Shown: positions 15,910 to 24,635 of the stretch, piece by piece
Layout of the letters: each line of letters starts with the position of its first letter
Numbering within the stretch: position 1 is the stretch's first letter
Source: Thermoanaerobaculia bacterium
GTDB taxonomy: Bacteria; Acidobacteriota; Thermoanaerobaculia; Multivoradales; J023
Assembly: GCA_030431255.1 (NCBI GenBank)
Contig: JAUIJL010000004.1
Coordinates: 496,001 to 560,000 of the forward strand
Length of the DNA: 64,000 nt
Direction: 5' to 3'
Notes under the pieces: generated by a model
What the model was told of the DNA's origin: nothing
What the model saw: the letters and a program-made list of their open reading frames with translations, nothing else
Database searches by the model: none
Program-made: the position numbers and the translations under genes

Positions 15910-17478
15910 TCAGATCGACAGCTTTTCAACCCGGTCGCGACGGGAGTAAAGCGCGTCGAACAAGAAGCGGCTGATGAACACCGCCGTGAACACGGAAGCG
16001 AAAATGCCCACCGACAGGGTGACGGCAAAACCGCGGATCGGGCCGGTTCCAAACATGAAGAGGAACATGGCCGCGATCAGAGTGGTGATATTCGCGTCGA
16101 GAATGGAAGACAGTGCTTTCTCGAAACCGGCGGAGATCGCCGACTTGACCGTACGCCCGGAGCGGAGCTCCTCGCGAATGCGCTCGAACACCAGCACGTT
16201 GGCGTCCACCGCCATGCCGATGGTCAGCACGATACCGGCAATACCCGGCAGGGTGAGCACCGCGCCGAAGGAGGCCAAGGCACCGAAGACCAGGATGACG
16301 TTGAGGCCCAATGCGGTCACCGCGTTGATGCCGGTCAGCTTGTAGACCACGAGCATGGTGAGCACCACCAAAAGACCTCCGAGCATGCCGGCACGGCTAC
16401 CCTTCTCGATCGAGTCACGACCGAGGCTGGGGCCCACGGTCCGCTCTTCCAACACGGTCAACCCCGCGGGCAGAGCACCGGAACGCAACACCGTCACGAG
16501 ATCTTGGACTTCTTGTTGGGTGAAGCTACCGTGGATGACACCCTGATCACGGATGCGATCTTGGATGGTCGCTACCGACATGACCTGGTTGTCGAGCACG
16601 ATCGACAATCCGCGGCCGATGTTGGCTCCCGTGACCTCGGCGAATTTCTCGCCACCGTCGCTGGTCAGGATAAAGGCCACCGTGGGCTCGCCGAAGTCAC
16701 CTGACGACATGCGCGCGGTTTTGAGGTCACGACCGGTGATCACGCGTTTCTTTTCGAGCGCCCACCATTGCTCGCCGATCGTCCGTTTGTTTTCGTCCCG
16801 AAGCTCTTCCTTCATCACCTCGATGTCGTCGGTCAGACCCCCGGGCAGCGAATCGATGACTTGCTGCTGGGTATCTCCGGGACCGACGCCCGCGACGGAG
16901 AGCCTGAACTCGAGGAAAGCGGTGTTCTGGATCAGCTCCTTCACCCGCTCCGGATCGTCGACGCCCGGCAGCTGGACCACGATGCGGTCGGAGCCCGCGC
17001 CTTCGTCGTGGATGATCGGCTCACCCACACCGAATGCGTCAACGCGATTCCGAATCGTTTCCTGGGCCTGATTGACGGACATGCTGCGCAGGTTGTTGGC
17101 CTCTCCCGGGGTCAGGCTGATCTGCAACCGATCCCCGCTCCGGGCCATTTTCCAACCCGGCAAGTAGACCTCGACGACATCATCCTCGATCTCGCTGTCC
17201 TTGGCCGAGGGCACGCCGAGCACATCGAAGGTGTCGATGCCCGTGCGCTCGGTGGTCGCCTGGATATCCCGATCGGCGAGCTCGCGGACGAGGGTGTCGA
17301 TCGTATTGTCGGTTTCGGCACGGATGGCGTCGTCCGTTTTGACCTTCAACACCAGATGCATACCACCTTGAAGATCGAGGCCGAGGTTGATCTTTTCTTC
17401 GGGCGGATACGCCGAAATGGCCATCACCACGACGATGGTCGCGATCAGCAGGCCGCGATAAAGCAAATTACGGTCCAT
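15910..17478 (-). CDS. secD: Protein translocase subunit SecD
   Basis: 522-aa partner of SecF. The N-terminal membrane helix is followed by NLGLDLQGGMHLVLKV, a large periplasmic P1 domain with NRVDAFGVGEPIIHDEG and DRIVVQLPGVDDPERVK, and six C-terminal membrane helices with VLTIGMAVDANVLVFERIREE. The gene lies 5 bp after yajC and 36 bp before secF, the conserved order. Length and motifs match the family. Confidence 0.97.
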   Translation of the reverse strand: MDRNLLYRGLLIATIVVVMAISAYPPEEKINLGLDLQGGMHLVLKVKTDDAIRAETDNTIDTLVRELADRDIQATTERTGIDTFDVLGVPSAKDSEIEDDVVEVYLPGWKMARSGDRLQISLTPGEANNLRSMSVNQAQETIRNRVDAFGVGEPIIHDEGAGSDRIVVQLPGVDDPERVKELIQNTAFLEFRLSVAGVGPGDTQQQVIDSLPGGLTDDIEVMKEELRDENKRTIGEQWWALEKKRVITGRDLKTARMSSGDFGEPTVAFILTSDGGEKFAEVTGANIGRGLSIVLDNQVMSVATIQDRIRDQGVIHGSFTQQEVQDLVTVLRSGALPAGLTVLEERTVGPSLGRDSIEKGSRAGMLGGLLVVLTMLVVYKLTGINAVTALGLNVILVFGALASFGAVLTLPGIAGIVLTIGMAVDANVLVFERIREELRSGRTVKSAISAGFEKALSSILDANITTLIAAMFLFMFGTGPIRGFAVTLSVGIFASVFTAVFISRFLFDALYSRRDRVEKLSI

Positions 17479-17483
17479 GGTCT

Positions 17484-17810
17484 CTAACTCCCGTTATCGG
17501 CCTGGGATCCGTCCAGACCGCCGATCGCCCGTTTGGCGACTCGAACTCTGACATTGTCGGCGAGCTCCAGAACGACTATCTCCCCGTCGACTTTGATCAC
17601 CTTGCCGTAGAAACCGCCATTGGTAATCACTTTGTCGCCCTTGGAGAGCTTGTCCACCATCTCATCCAAGGCTTTCTGCTTCTTGCGCAGGGGCAAGAAC
17701 CAAATCACGTAGAAAACCAGGAAAATCAGGACCATCGGCATCAATTGCACGATCGCCGAAGGCTGCTGGCTCGCCTGAGCGAGCGCGATGGTCCACCAGA
17801 GGCTCGTCAT
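17484..17810 (-). CDS. yajC: Preprotein translocase subunit YajC
   Basis: 108-aa small membrane protein. One helix (VLIFLVFYVIWFLPLR, about 28-43) is followed by the family hallmark LRKKQKALDEMVDKLSKGDKVITNGGFYGKV and a small beta domain. It associates with SecDF. Position between tgt and secD is the widely conserved arrangement. Confidence 0.95.
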   Translation of the reverse strand: MTSLWWTIALAQASQQPSAIVQLMPMVLIFLVFYVIWFLPLRKKQKALDEMVDKLSKGDKVITNGGFYGKVIKVDGEIVVLELADNVRVRVAKRAIGGLDGSQADNGS

Positions 17811-18030
17811 CTATTTAGCTCCTCGAGAGCATGTCGATCAGAATGCGCTCTAGGCCCAAGCTATTGCCCGACGCTCGATCACCCCGGCTCGACCCCACCG
17901 GCTAGGACGCGTAACGGCCCGCAGGCATCACAGTCCGATGGCCCGGGACACGCTCCGCGCATCCGATGAGACCGACACTGTGCTGAGGGCGGAAACCGCG
18001 ATGGGTGGGGGCTCTGGGGAGGGGAAAGGT

Positions 18031-19155
18031 CTAGGACGACCCGGGATCCCCTGCGGTGTAGCGGCGGACGAATTCTTCGGCCAGAGTCGCCAACGTTCCA
18101 AGCTCGACACCCTCTCGCAAGTCGGCCATAAAGTCAAGATAGAAGCGGACGTTGAGCAGGGTGGCGAGCACCGGCGCGGTGATCTCTTTGGCCTTGAAGA
18201 GGTGGTGGAAAAACGCCCGGCTGTAACGCTGCGCCAGGGGCCAGGAGCTGTGGGGATCGATCGGCGTGGGATCGTCCTTAAAGCGGGCGTTTTTGATCTT
18301 GATCACCCCGTCGCGGGTGAACAGCTGGCCGTGACGAGCGTGACGGGCCGGCATCACACAATCGAAGAGATCGATGCCGTGCTGAACTCCGTGCAGCAGA
18401 TCCAAGGGTGTGCCCAAACCCATCAGATAACGGGGTTTGTGCTCCGGCAGCGCCGAGGTCGTGCACTCGACCGCGAAGCGACGGTGCTCGATGCCCTCGC
18501 CGACGCTGACCCCGCCGATGGCGTATCCCGCGAAATCCATCTCCGTCAGCTCGCGGGCGGCCCGCAGCCGGAGGTCCTCGAAGACCGACCCTTGGACGAT
18601 CCCGAACAGGCCACCGCCGGCTTCGTCCGGCCAAGCCTGCCTCGCCCGCTCAGCCCAGTGGTTGGTCAGCTCGAGGGACTTCGCCGCATCGGCTTTTTCG
18701 ATCGGATACGGCGGACATTCGTCGAGCATCATGGCGATGTCGACCCCCATCCGAGCTTGACTCTCGGCCACGCTCTCGGGAGTGAATTTCACCATCGAGC
18801 CGTCCAGATGACTCTTGAACACGACCCCTTCACGGCTCATCTTGCGCAGGGGCGAAAGGCTCCAGACCTGATATCCGCCGCTGTCGGTGAGGATCGGTCG
18901 TTGCCAGCCGGTGAAAGCGTGGATGCCCCCGAGGCGCTCGATGACGTCGATGCCCGGCCTCAGGGTCAGGTGGTAGAGGTTGGCGAGCATCACCGACGCG
19001 CCGGCGTCCTCGAGCTCTTGGAAGGTCAACCCCTTGACCGCTCCGAGCGTGCCGACGGGCATGAATGCCGGGGTTTCGACCACCCCGTGGGGGGTGGTCA
19101 GCCGACCCCGACGGGCTTGGCCGTCGGTGGCGAGAAGCTGGTATTTCAGGGCCAT
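18031..19155 (-). CDS. tgt: Queuine tRNA-ribosyltransferase lacking the zinc site
   Basis: 374-aa tRNA-guanine transglycosylase, which swaps G34 of GUN anticodons for a queuosine precursor. Active-site regions are intact: LTDSGGYQVWSL (general acid Asp), MLDECPPYP (base-recognition Asp), GIVQGSVFEDLR, AIGGVSVGE, and LFDCVMPARHARHG (nucleophile Asp). The structural zinc site is missing: where E. coli Tgt has Cys302, Cys304, Cys307 and His333, this protein has Ser303, Trp305, Ala308 and Leu334, while flanking residues (PIDPH, YSRAFFHHL, NVRFY) still align without gaps. The frame is open, so this is not a frameshift. It lies between lolA and yajC. Function is probable but the metal-free fold is unusual. 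Confidence 0.93.
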   Translation of the reverse strand: MALKYQLLATDGQARRGRLTTPHGVVETPAFMPVGTLGAVKGLTFQELEDAGASVMLANLYHLTLRPGIDVIERLGGIHAFTGWQRPILTDSGGYQVWSLSPLRKMSREGVVFKSHLDGSMVKFTPESVAESQARMGVDIAMMLDECPPYPIEKADAAKSLELTNHWAERARQAWPDEAGGGLFGIVQGSVFEDLRLRAARELTEMDFAGYAIGGVSVGEGIEHRRFAVECTTSALPEHKPRYLMGLGTPLDLLHGVQHGIDLFDCVMPARHARHGQLFTRDGVIKIKNARFKDDPTPIDPHSSWPLAQRYSRAFFHHLFKAKEITAPVLATLLNVRFYLDFMADLREGVELGTLATLAEEFVRRYTAGDPGSS

Positions 19156-19206
19156 AGATTGATGTGGGAGGCTCGGATCACCGCACGCTTTTCGAAAGGG
19201 CTGAGC

Positions 19207-19998
19207 TCACTGACCCTTTCCGCCGTCACCCTTCTCGGTTTTGGCGGCTCGCTTGCCTTTTTTGCCCAGCTCGACCACCTTGACCTCGACATCTTCCGGC
19301 AGCTCGACCACGAATTGCTCTTCGGCGATCTCTTCGTTGACCGTTACGTCCTCAAAGAAGAATTCGGTCACGCTGCCGTCCGGCTCCACGTATTTCAGGT
19401 ACAGCGGGTAGTAGCCCGTGCGATGCAGGTGGATGCCCATGCCTTTGATCTTCTTCTCGACCCGCTTGAACTTCGGCACCAGCTCCAATCGGTAGGGCGC
19501 CTCGGGGTCCCGCGGAAAGGTGGTGCGCAGGGTGAAGTAGCGCTGCAAGGTCTCCAAGGAGTTGCTGGCGGAGAGATACTCCATCACCCGATCCGCCTGC
19601 TTGCCGACGTTGACCTTCTCCGCCGTGCCCAAGTCCCGGAACCAGGTGAGCATCTCGTTGGCTCGAATCAACACGGTGGTCTGATTCGGCTCGCTGAAAT
19701 CCCAGCGCACGCGATCCGGAGACTGGTACCAAAATCGACCCTTGGAATCCTCCGGCTCCATCAGGAACACGCTTTCCTTGCGTTGGATGAAGTTGGCTTC
19801 CATGGTGGCGAGCTGCGCCTGCTCGTATTTGATGCGTTCGATCAACAGCTCGAGGCGCTCGCTGATCCCCAAGCCTTCTTGCTCCGGGTCCGGAATGTCC
19901 TCGGCGAGCACAGCAGGCGTATGAAGCAAGAGCGATAGAAGGAAAATCGATGACGCCAGGCGTCTCGGACGAGAGGTTTTGAAAGTCATCCAGTCCAT
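19207..19998 (-). CDS. lolA: LolA-like periplasmic lipoprotein carrier
   Basis: 263-aa protein with an N-terminal signal peptide (ASSIFLLSLLLHTPAVLA, ending near residue 32). The mature part fits the LolA fold: an opening helix (ERIKYEQAQLATMEANFIQRK), then RFWYQSPDRVRWDFSEPNQTTVLIRANEML and a run of beta strands. LolA ferries lipoproteins from the inner to the outer membrane, which supports a diderm host. A Lys-rich C-terminal tail (GKKGKRAAKTEKGDGGKG) is an unusual extension. It is the first gene of the minus-strand sec operon. An ATG at 19989 is an alternative start. Confidence 0.85.
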   Translation of the reverse strand: MDWMTFKTSRPRRLASSIFLLSLLLHTPAVLAEDIPDPEQEGLGISERLELLIERIKYEQAQLATMEANFIQRKESVFLMEPEDSKGRFWYQSPDRVRWDFSEPNQTTVLIRANEMLTWFRDLGTAEKVNVGKQADRVMEYLSASNSLETLQRYFTLRTTFPRDPEAPYRLELVPKFKRVEKKIKGMGIHLHRTGYYPLYLKYVEPDGSVTEFFFEDVTVNEEIAEEQFVVELPEDVEVKVVELGKKGKRAAKTEKGDGGKGQ

Positions 19999-20155
19999 AG
20001 ATTTCGGATGGTACCCCGCGTCTTACCCCCGATCAAGACAACGAAACGCTCCCGCCCAGAGATTGACAAGCCATTGACAACAGACAAGCCGGCTCCGAGA
20101 CAGACGAGGGACCGTGCTCGTTGACAGCTCATCGGCCGGTTGCTAGCTTGCAACG

Positions 20156-20755
20156 GTGAATCTTCAGATCGAGTCCAGCCCTGTCGCGATGCCCGATCCG
20201 GCTCTGCATTCGCCGCGAGGCTGGATCGGCTTTGGATTGGGCTCCAACGTCGGCAACTCTCGGCGCAGACTGAGGCAGGCCCTCGACGCGTTGGCGAGCT
20301 GCTATGGCGATCTTCGAATCGCTCCTCTTTATGCCACCGAGCCGATCTCGGCCATCGAGCAAAACGACTTCCTCAACACCGTGGCTTTGGCCCGACAGCC
20401 GATCTCGGAGAGCTCTTCGGAGCACCAGATTCGCCGCGCCGTGGGCTTGGCCAAGGAATTGGAGCACCGAGCCGGACGCCGACCCGCAGCCCGTGACAGC
20501 CCACGGGAGCTGGACGTGGACCTCCTTTTTTGGGGTGAAACCCAGCTGGTCTTAGCCGCCTTGCCCCAGGGCTCGAAGGATTCGGCGTCCTGGTCGGGAG
20601 CCATTGAGGTGCCCCATCGCCGCATGACCGAGCGCCGCTTCGTGCTCGCACCGCTGGCGGACCTGGCTCCCGGGCTCCACTTGCACGGTCGACCCATCGA
20701 GCTTTTGCTCCGGCAGGTCTCAGATCAACGAGCCCAGCGGCTGGATTGGGTGTGA
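20156..20755 (+). CDS. folK: 2-amino-4-hydroxy-6-hydroxymethyldihydropteridine pyrophosphokinase
   Basis: 199-aa HPPK of folate synthesis, transferring pyrophosphate from ATP to 6-hydroxymethyl-dihydropterin. Visible signatures are FGLGSNVGNSRRRLRQAL, the YATEPI strand, the Mg-binding RELDVDLLFWG, and VPHRRMTERRFVLAPLADLAP. It begins with GTG at 20156 or ATG at 20189; the first conserved strand starts near residue 23, so the later start is equally plausible. It is divergent from the lolA operon. Confidence 0.93.
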   Translation: MNLQIESSPVAMPDPALHSPRGWIGFGLGSNVGNSRRRLRQALDALASCYGDLRIAPLYATEPISAIEQNDFLNTVALARQPISESSSEHQIRRAVGLAKELEHRAGRRPAARDSPRELDVDLLFWGETQLVLAALPQGSKDSASWSGAIEVPHRRMTERRFVLAPLADLAPGLHLHGRPIELLLRQVSDQRAQRLDWV

Positions 20756-20926
20756 GCGCAAAGTGGTGAGCACGCCAAGGGCGTCCGAGACATGAAGATC
20801 CAAAGACAATGGAGCCCAGAGGCAATTCGCCACACCAATTCGCAACAGAAAACGTTGTACCATGGGCTACCCAAACCAACTCACAACTCGAGCTCGAAGC
20901 CGATGAGCTCGCCCTAAGGACCACCC

Positions 20927-21622
20927 GTGCCCCCCACTCCCACCCCGTTCGGCCCCAGGCGACTTCCCCTGATCCCCCTCTCCGAGGAGGTGTGTTTTCC
21001 GTGCACCGAGCTGCGGTTACGCATTGTGGAGCCCGAATACCGGCGGCTGGTGAAATCGATCCGGGACGGGGGCTTGGACGAGAGCTGGTTGGGCCTGGTG
21101 CTTCTGCGAGCCGACCAAGAATCTGTGCCCGGACAGGCTTCGGTCTACGGCGCGGGCACCGCGGCCAGGCTGCTCGACGTCGAGGAAAACGACGAGGGTT
21201 TCCACGTGGTTCTCGAGGGCTGTCATCGCTTCGAGATCGAGCGGGTCGTGCCCGCGGGTTTCTGGCGCGAGGGCTGGGTTCAGCCCATGGACGAGCCGTA
21301 TGTCTCGGAGCTCGATCCCGACGTTCAAGAGCTTAGGCGCCAAATCCTCGCCCTGGTGATCGAGCTTTCGGAAGAGCTCGGGGAGCGATTCGCCCTCGGA
21401 CGCGAGGCGCTGCAACACCTCACCCAAGGTTTGACTTTCGAAGCCATGGTCAACCACTTGGCCGCCAATCTCGACATGGCGCCCCCTAAGAAATTGCAGC
21501 TGCTTCGCCACGCACTACCGGATCGGGCGCTCTACCTGCTGACCATTCTCAGGAGCCGGCAGAAAGTTCTCGACGTCTTGCGCCCCTATCGACACCTGGC
21601 GCCGTATTCGGATTTCCACTGA
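20927..21622 (+). CDS. LON substrate-binding (LON-N) domain protein
   Basis: 231-aa stand-alone version of the N-terminal domain of Lon protease, with no ATPase or protease domain. The beginning RLPLIPLSEEVCFPCTELRLRIVEPEYRRLV is the typical entry strand-turn-strand. YGAGTAARLLDVEENDEGFHVVLEGCHRFEIE is the core beta domain, and a helical C-terminal part follows. The GTG start has AAGGA about 8 nt upstream. Such proteins are thought to bind unfolded substrates or act as adaptors; the role is unknown. Confidence 0.85.
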   Translation: MPPTPTPFGPRRLPLIPLSEEVCFPCTELRLRIVEPEYRRLVKSIRDGGLDESWLGLVLLRADQESVPGQASVYGAGTAARLLDVEENDEGFHVVLEGCHRFEIERVVPAGFWREGWVQPMDEPYVSELDPDVQELRRQILALVIELSEELGERFALGREALQHLTQGLTFEAMVNHLAANLDMAPPKKLQLLRHALPDRALYLLTILRSRQKVLDVLRPYRHLAPYSDFH

Positions 21623-21649
21623 TCCAAAAGACCTGACAAAGGCGCCGAC

Positions 21650-22864
21650 ATGCTCTCGATTCGCGATCCTATCCACGGCTTTATTCGCACCGACGAGCTC
21701 GAGACCGCGCTGCTCAAAAGCCGGCCCATGCAGAGGCTGCGCTTCATCCATCAATTGGGATTGACCTTCTTGGTCTTCCCCGGCGCCGAGCACAGCCGAT
21801 TCAGCCACGTGCTCGGCACCATGCATTTGGCCGGCCAGATCTACGACGCCTTGGCCGCCAAAGGCGATGGCCTATTGCCGCGGGACGCCGACGCTCCAGA
21901 ACGCCGGTTGGTCAGGGTCTCGGCCTTGTTGCACGACATCGGTCACGCGCCGTTCAGCCATTCCGCGGAAGACCTCTTCGAAGGTGGCATCGACCACGAA
22001 GACATGACCATGCGGCTGCTGGAAACCCCGGAGATCCAAGAGATTTTCGCGCATCTCGGCAACGGGGTCGACACCGAGGCGGTTCGCCGGGTGCTGACCA
22101 AGACCGGCAGCGGTCTCGAGCATCTTTTGTCGGACATCGTGTCGTCGGAGCTGGATGTCGACAAGATGGACTATTTGCGTCGAGACAGCCTCTACTGCGG
22201 GGTGCAATACGGCATCTACGATTTGCAACGGCTGACCGAGATGGTGGAGCCGCTGAAAGATCCACGGGACGGTCGATGGCGGGTCGGCGTCGGCCACGGC
22301 GGGGTGCATGCCCTCGAAGCCTTGGTCATGGCCCGGTACTACATGTTCACCCAGGTCTATTTCAACGTCACCAGCAAGGTGATGGAGCTGCATTTCAACC
22401 GCTGGCTGCGCTCGCGTGGTGTGGAATGGCCCGCGGATCCCGAAGCCTTCCTGAAACACGACGACCTGACCGTGCTTCAGCAGATGCGAGAGTCCGAGGA
22501 TCCCCACGCCCGTGCCATCGTGCACCGGGAGCGCTTCGCCCTCGCCTTCGAATCGGACGAGCATCTGGAGCCGGCCCGCCGAAAGGAGCTGCTGGGTCTC
22601 GTGCCCGAGCTCAAAGAGGCCTTCGGCGAGCACAACCTATTGGTGGATCACTCCGAAAAAGATCCCCATCGCCTGGGACAAAATCGCGTCTGGGTCCGAC
22701 GATTCGACGGCTCTTTGCAGCCCATGGACAAGGCCAGCAACTTCATCGGTCAAATGACCCCGATCGATTGCGTGCGCATCTATGCACCGCGAGAATTGCG
22801 CCAAGAAATCGGCCGCGCGGTCGAGTCCCGATGGTCGACGAATGAGCAGGCGGTTGAAACGTAG
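21650..22864 (+). CDS. HD-domain phosphohydrolase (dNTPase/SAMHD1-like)
   Basis: 404-aa HD-superfamily metal-dependent phosphohydrolase. RDPIHGFIRTDE at the start, AEHSRFSHVLGTMHLAG, and LLHDIGHAPFSHSAEDLF hold the metal-binding H...HD ligands; the distal Asp is probably in the SELDVDKMDYLRRDSLYCG stretch, which is a hallmark of this subgroup. Members act on dNTPs or related nucleotides. The gene lies 27 bp after the LON-N gene and 60 bp before the next one, so it is probably cotranscribed. Confidence 0.9.
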   Translation: MLSIRDPIHGFIRTDELETALLKSRPMQRLRFIHQLGLTFLVFPGAEHSRFSHVLGTMHLAGQIYDALAAKGDGLLPRDADAPERRLVRVSALLHDIGHAPFSHSAEDLFEGGIDHEDMTMRLLETPEIQEIFAHLGNGVDTEAVRRVLTKTGSGLEHLLSDIVSSELDVDKMDYLRRDSLYCGVQYGIYDLQRLTEMVEPLKDPRDGRWRVGVGHGGVHALEALVMARYYMFTQVYFNVTSKVMELHFNRWLRSRGVEWPADPEAFLKHDDLTVLQQMRESEDPHARAIVHRERFALAFESDEHLEPARRKELLGLVPELKEAFGEHNLLVDHSEKDPHRLGQNRVWVRRFDGSLQPMDKASNFIGQMTPIDCVRIYAPRELRQEIGRAVESRWSTNEQAVET

Positions 22865-22924
22865 TGTCGGAGTCCGAGATCATTCGGAAAACTCGTCATT
22901 CCATTCCATGGAGGCAAAGAAAGC

Positions 22925-23719
22925 ATGGGATTTCTCAACGGCTTGGTCAATGACATGCTGAAAGAGTCCACGGGTTACGACGTCCGCAAGATCACCCGCA
23001 TGGTGGGCGGAAAGAACCTATTGATGTTGGGCGCGGGCGCTGCGCTGGCCGGAGGCATGGCCGGCGGCTTCGGCCAAGGCGCCAACGACGGCCCCAGCAC
23101 CTGGGCGGAGCCCCCGAGGGCGGGCGGCGGCTCACCTCCGCCGCTGCCGCCGTTGCCCGGAGCTTCTCCCGCGCAAGCCGCACCCCCTCTACCCACGCCG
23201 ACGGCGGCTCCCCTGCCGGCGGCCCCGGAGCCCGCGGCGCCTCCGCCCTTGCCACCGACGCCGGCGATCGCTCCTCCCATGGAGGCGCCGGCGGCCGACG
23301 GCATCATCGCGGGATCGGGCCAAGCGGCTGAAGAGGTAGCAGAGGAAGAGGTACCGATTTCAGCGGACCTGACCTACGCCATCGTGCGGACCATGGTGTC
23401 CGCCGCGCTGGCCGACGGCAATATGGACGAGAAGGAAAAGGCGACGATCCTGGATCGCCTAGGTAGCTCCGGCCTCGACGCGGAAAGGGTCCAACAAGTC
23501 CATCGTGATCTGGTGATCCCGCCGACTCCCGCCGAGCTGGCATCCCTCACCGAGTCGTTCTCCGAACGGGAAGCCATGTATCGATTCGCCGGGTTGATCG
23601 TGCTCAGCGACGGCCAGGTCACCGATTTGGAGAGAAGCTGGTTGGACCGTCTTGCGGTCGCCTTGGGTTTCGACGCCGAGCGAAAGGGGCATTTGGAAGG
23701 GGAAATTTTCGCCGAATGA
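22925..23719 (+). CDS. TerB/YebE-like (DUF533-type) protein with proline-rich linker
   Basis: 264-aa protein. An N-terminal segment with a Gly/Ala-rich hydrophobic stretch (LLMLGAGAALAGGMAGGFG, about 36-54) is followed by a Pro/Ala-rich linker of about 70 residues. The C-terminal helical domain (about 145-262) has the paired acidic metal-binding-like turns of the TerB superfamily: ALADGNMDEKEKATILDRLG and VLSDGQVTDLERSWLDRLA. DUF533 proteins are inner-membrane-associated and uncharacterised. The gene precedes the ion-channel gene by 16 bp. Confidence 0.78.
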   Translation: MGFLNGLVNDMLKESTGYDVRKITRMVGGKNLLMLGAGAALAGGMAGGFGQGANDGPSTWAEPPRAGGGSPPPLPPLPGASPAQAAPPLPTPTAAPLPAAPEPAAPPPLPPTPAIAPPMEAPAADGIIAGSGQAAEEVAEEEVPISADLTYAIVRTMVSAALADGNMDEKEKATILDRLGSSGLDAERVQQVHRDLVIPPTPAELASLTESFSEREAMYRFAGLIVLSDGQVTDLERSWLDRLAVALGFDAERKGHLEGEIFAE

Positions 23720-23735
23720 CGAGGACGGCGACGGT

Positions 23736-24635
23736 ATGTGCTCGGCCGGAGGACCTCACCAAGTGTTGAGCGCGAAAACTACGAAGCTCTTCGATCGGTT
23801 GATTTCGGAGCGCTGGGTGATGAGCGTCATTCTGCTCAACACCCTGGTGATGACTTTGGGAGGTTTTTACCCGGCCGGTAGCCGGGAATACTTCATCGTT
23901 CACACCATCGACTATTTGTGTGTCCTCTATTACATCGGAGAAGCCGGCTGGAAAATCCACCGCTTGGGCTGGAAGGGATACCGTAGCTTCGGTTGGAATC
24001 GATTCGATTTCCTCGTCACCTTGCTCTGCTTGCCCGTGCTGCTGGAGCCGCTCACCAACGGCGTTCACTACTTGACTTGGCTACCGGTCTTCCGGGCTGG
24101 GCGCCTTTTTCGTCTGCTCCGCCTGCTTCGATTCATTCCCGATTCCCTCGGCCTAGCCCAAGGTATCGTCCGCGCTCTCAAAGCCTCCGTTGGAGTCTTT
24201 CTGGCTTTGGCCCTGGTCAATTTGATCTTCGCCCTCTCGGCCCACTTCATTTTCGGCACCATCGCACCGGAGCGCTTCGGGGATCCCGCCAAGGCCGTCT
24301 ACAGCATCTTTCAAATCTTCACGCTCGAAGGCTGGAACGAATTCCCCGAGCTTATCGAGCAGAAAATCATCGACGGCGACCTGAACGGGGGATGGATCCA
24401 CATCACGAGGGTTTTCTTCGGCGCCGCGGTCTTGGTCGGCGGCATTCTCGGCTTTTCCATGGCCAACGCGGTCTTCATCGACGAAATGACCCTCGACAAC
24501 AATCGAGCCTTAGAGCAGAAAGTCGACGTCTTAACCCGGGAAGTGCGCGATCTTCATCGCCTCCTGGAAAGGCTGACCGCGGAAGACATCGCGACTGCCA
24601 CGCCGACGAGCTCCGAGGAACCACCGACGACCTAG
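23736..24635 (+). CDS. BacNav-like voltage-gated ion channel subunit
   Basis: 299-aa single-domain 6-TM channel. S1-S3 lie at about 27-105. S4 has arginines at exactly every third position (Arg120, 123, 126, 129, 132 in FRAGRLFRLLRLLRF), the classic voltage sensor. S5 is at about 151-173, the pore loop contains the filter TLEGW (196-200), and S6 ends near VGGILGFSMANAVF. Bacterial sodium channels have TLESW here, so Na+ selectivity is likely but not certain. The C-terminal tail (RALEQKVDVLTREVRDLHRL) is a coiled coil, as in BacNav tetramers. The ATG at 23736 was chosen because earlier in-frame codons lie inside the upstream gene. Its TAG overlaps the convergent neighbour's stop by 4 bp. Confidence 0.88.
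   Translation: MCSAGGPHQVLSAKTTKLFDRLISERWVMSVILLNTLVMTLGGFYPAGSREYFIVHTIDYLCVLYYIGEAGWKIHRLGWKGYRSFGWNRFDFLVTLLCLPVLLEPLTNGVHYLTWLPVFRAGRLFRLLRLLRFIPDSLGLAQGIVRALKASVGVFLALALVNLIFALSAHFIFGTIAPERFGDPAKAVYSIFQIFTLEGWNEFPELIEQKIIDGDLNGGWIHITRVFFGAAVLVGGILGFSMANAVFIDEMTLDNNRALEQKVDVLTREVRDLHRLLERLTAEDIATATPTSSEEPPTT

Noticed and set aside
15850-17487. Plus-strand frames opposite secD
   Set aside because: Antisense of a highly conserved gene; no independent support.
18130-18270. Frameshift or sequencing error as cause of the missing zinc ligands in Tgt
   Set aside because: The alignment is gap-free, flanking conserved residues are intact, and the fourth ligand is lost independently 26 residues later.
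17938-19938. Long plus-strand frame (over 600 codons) opposite tgt and lolA
   Set aside because: Antisense shadow; no family signature, while both minus-strand genes are certain.
20063-20079. Two TTGACA boxes as promoters of folK or lolA
   Set aside because: No -10-like sequence lies at 16-18 bp from either box on the plus strand; the direct repeat may be coincidental.
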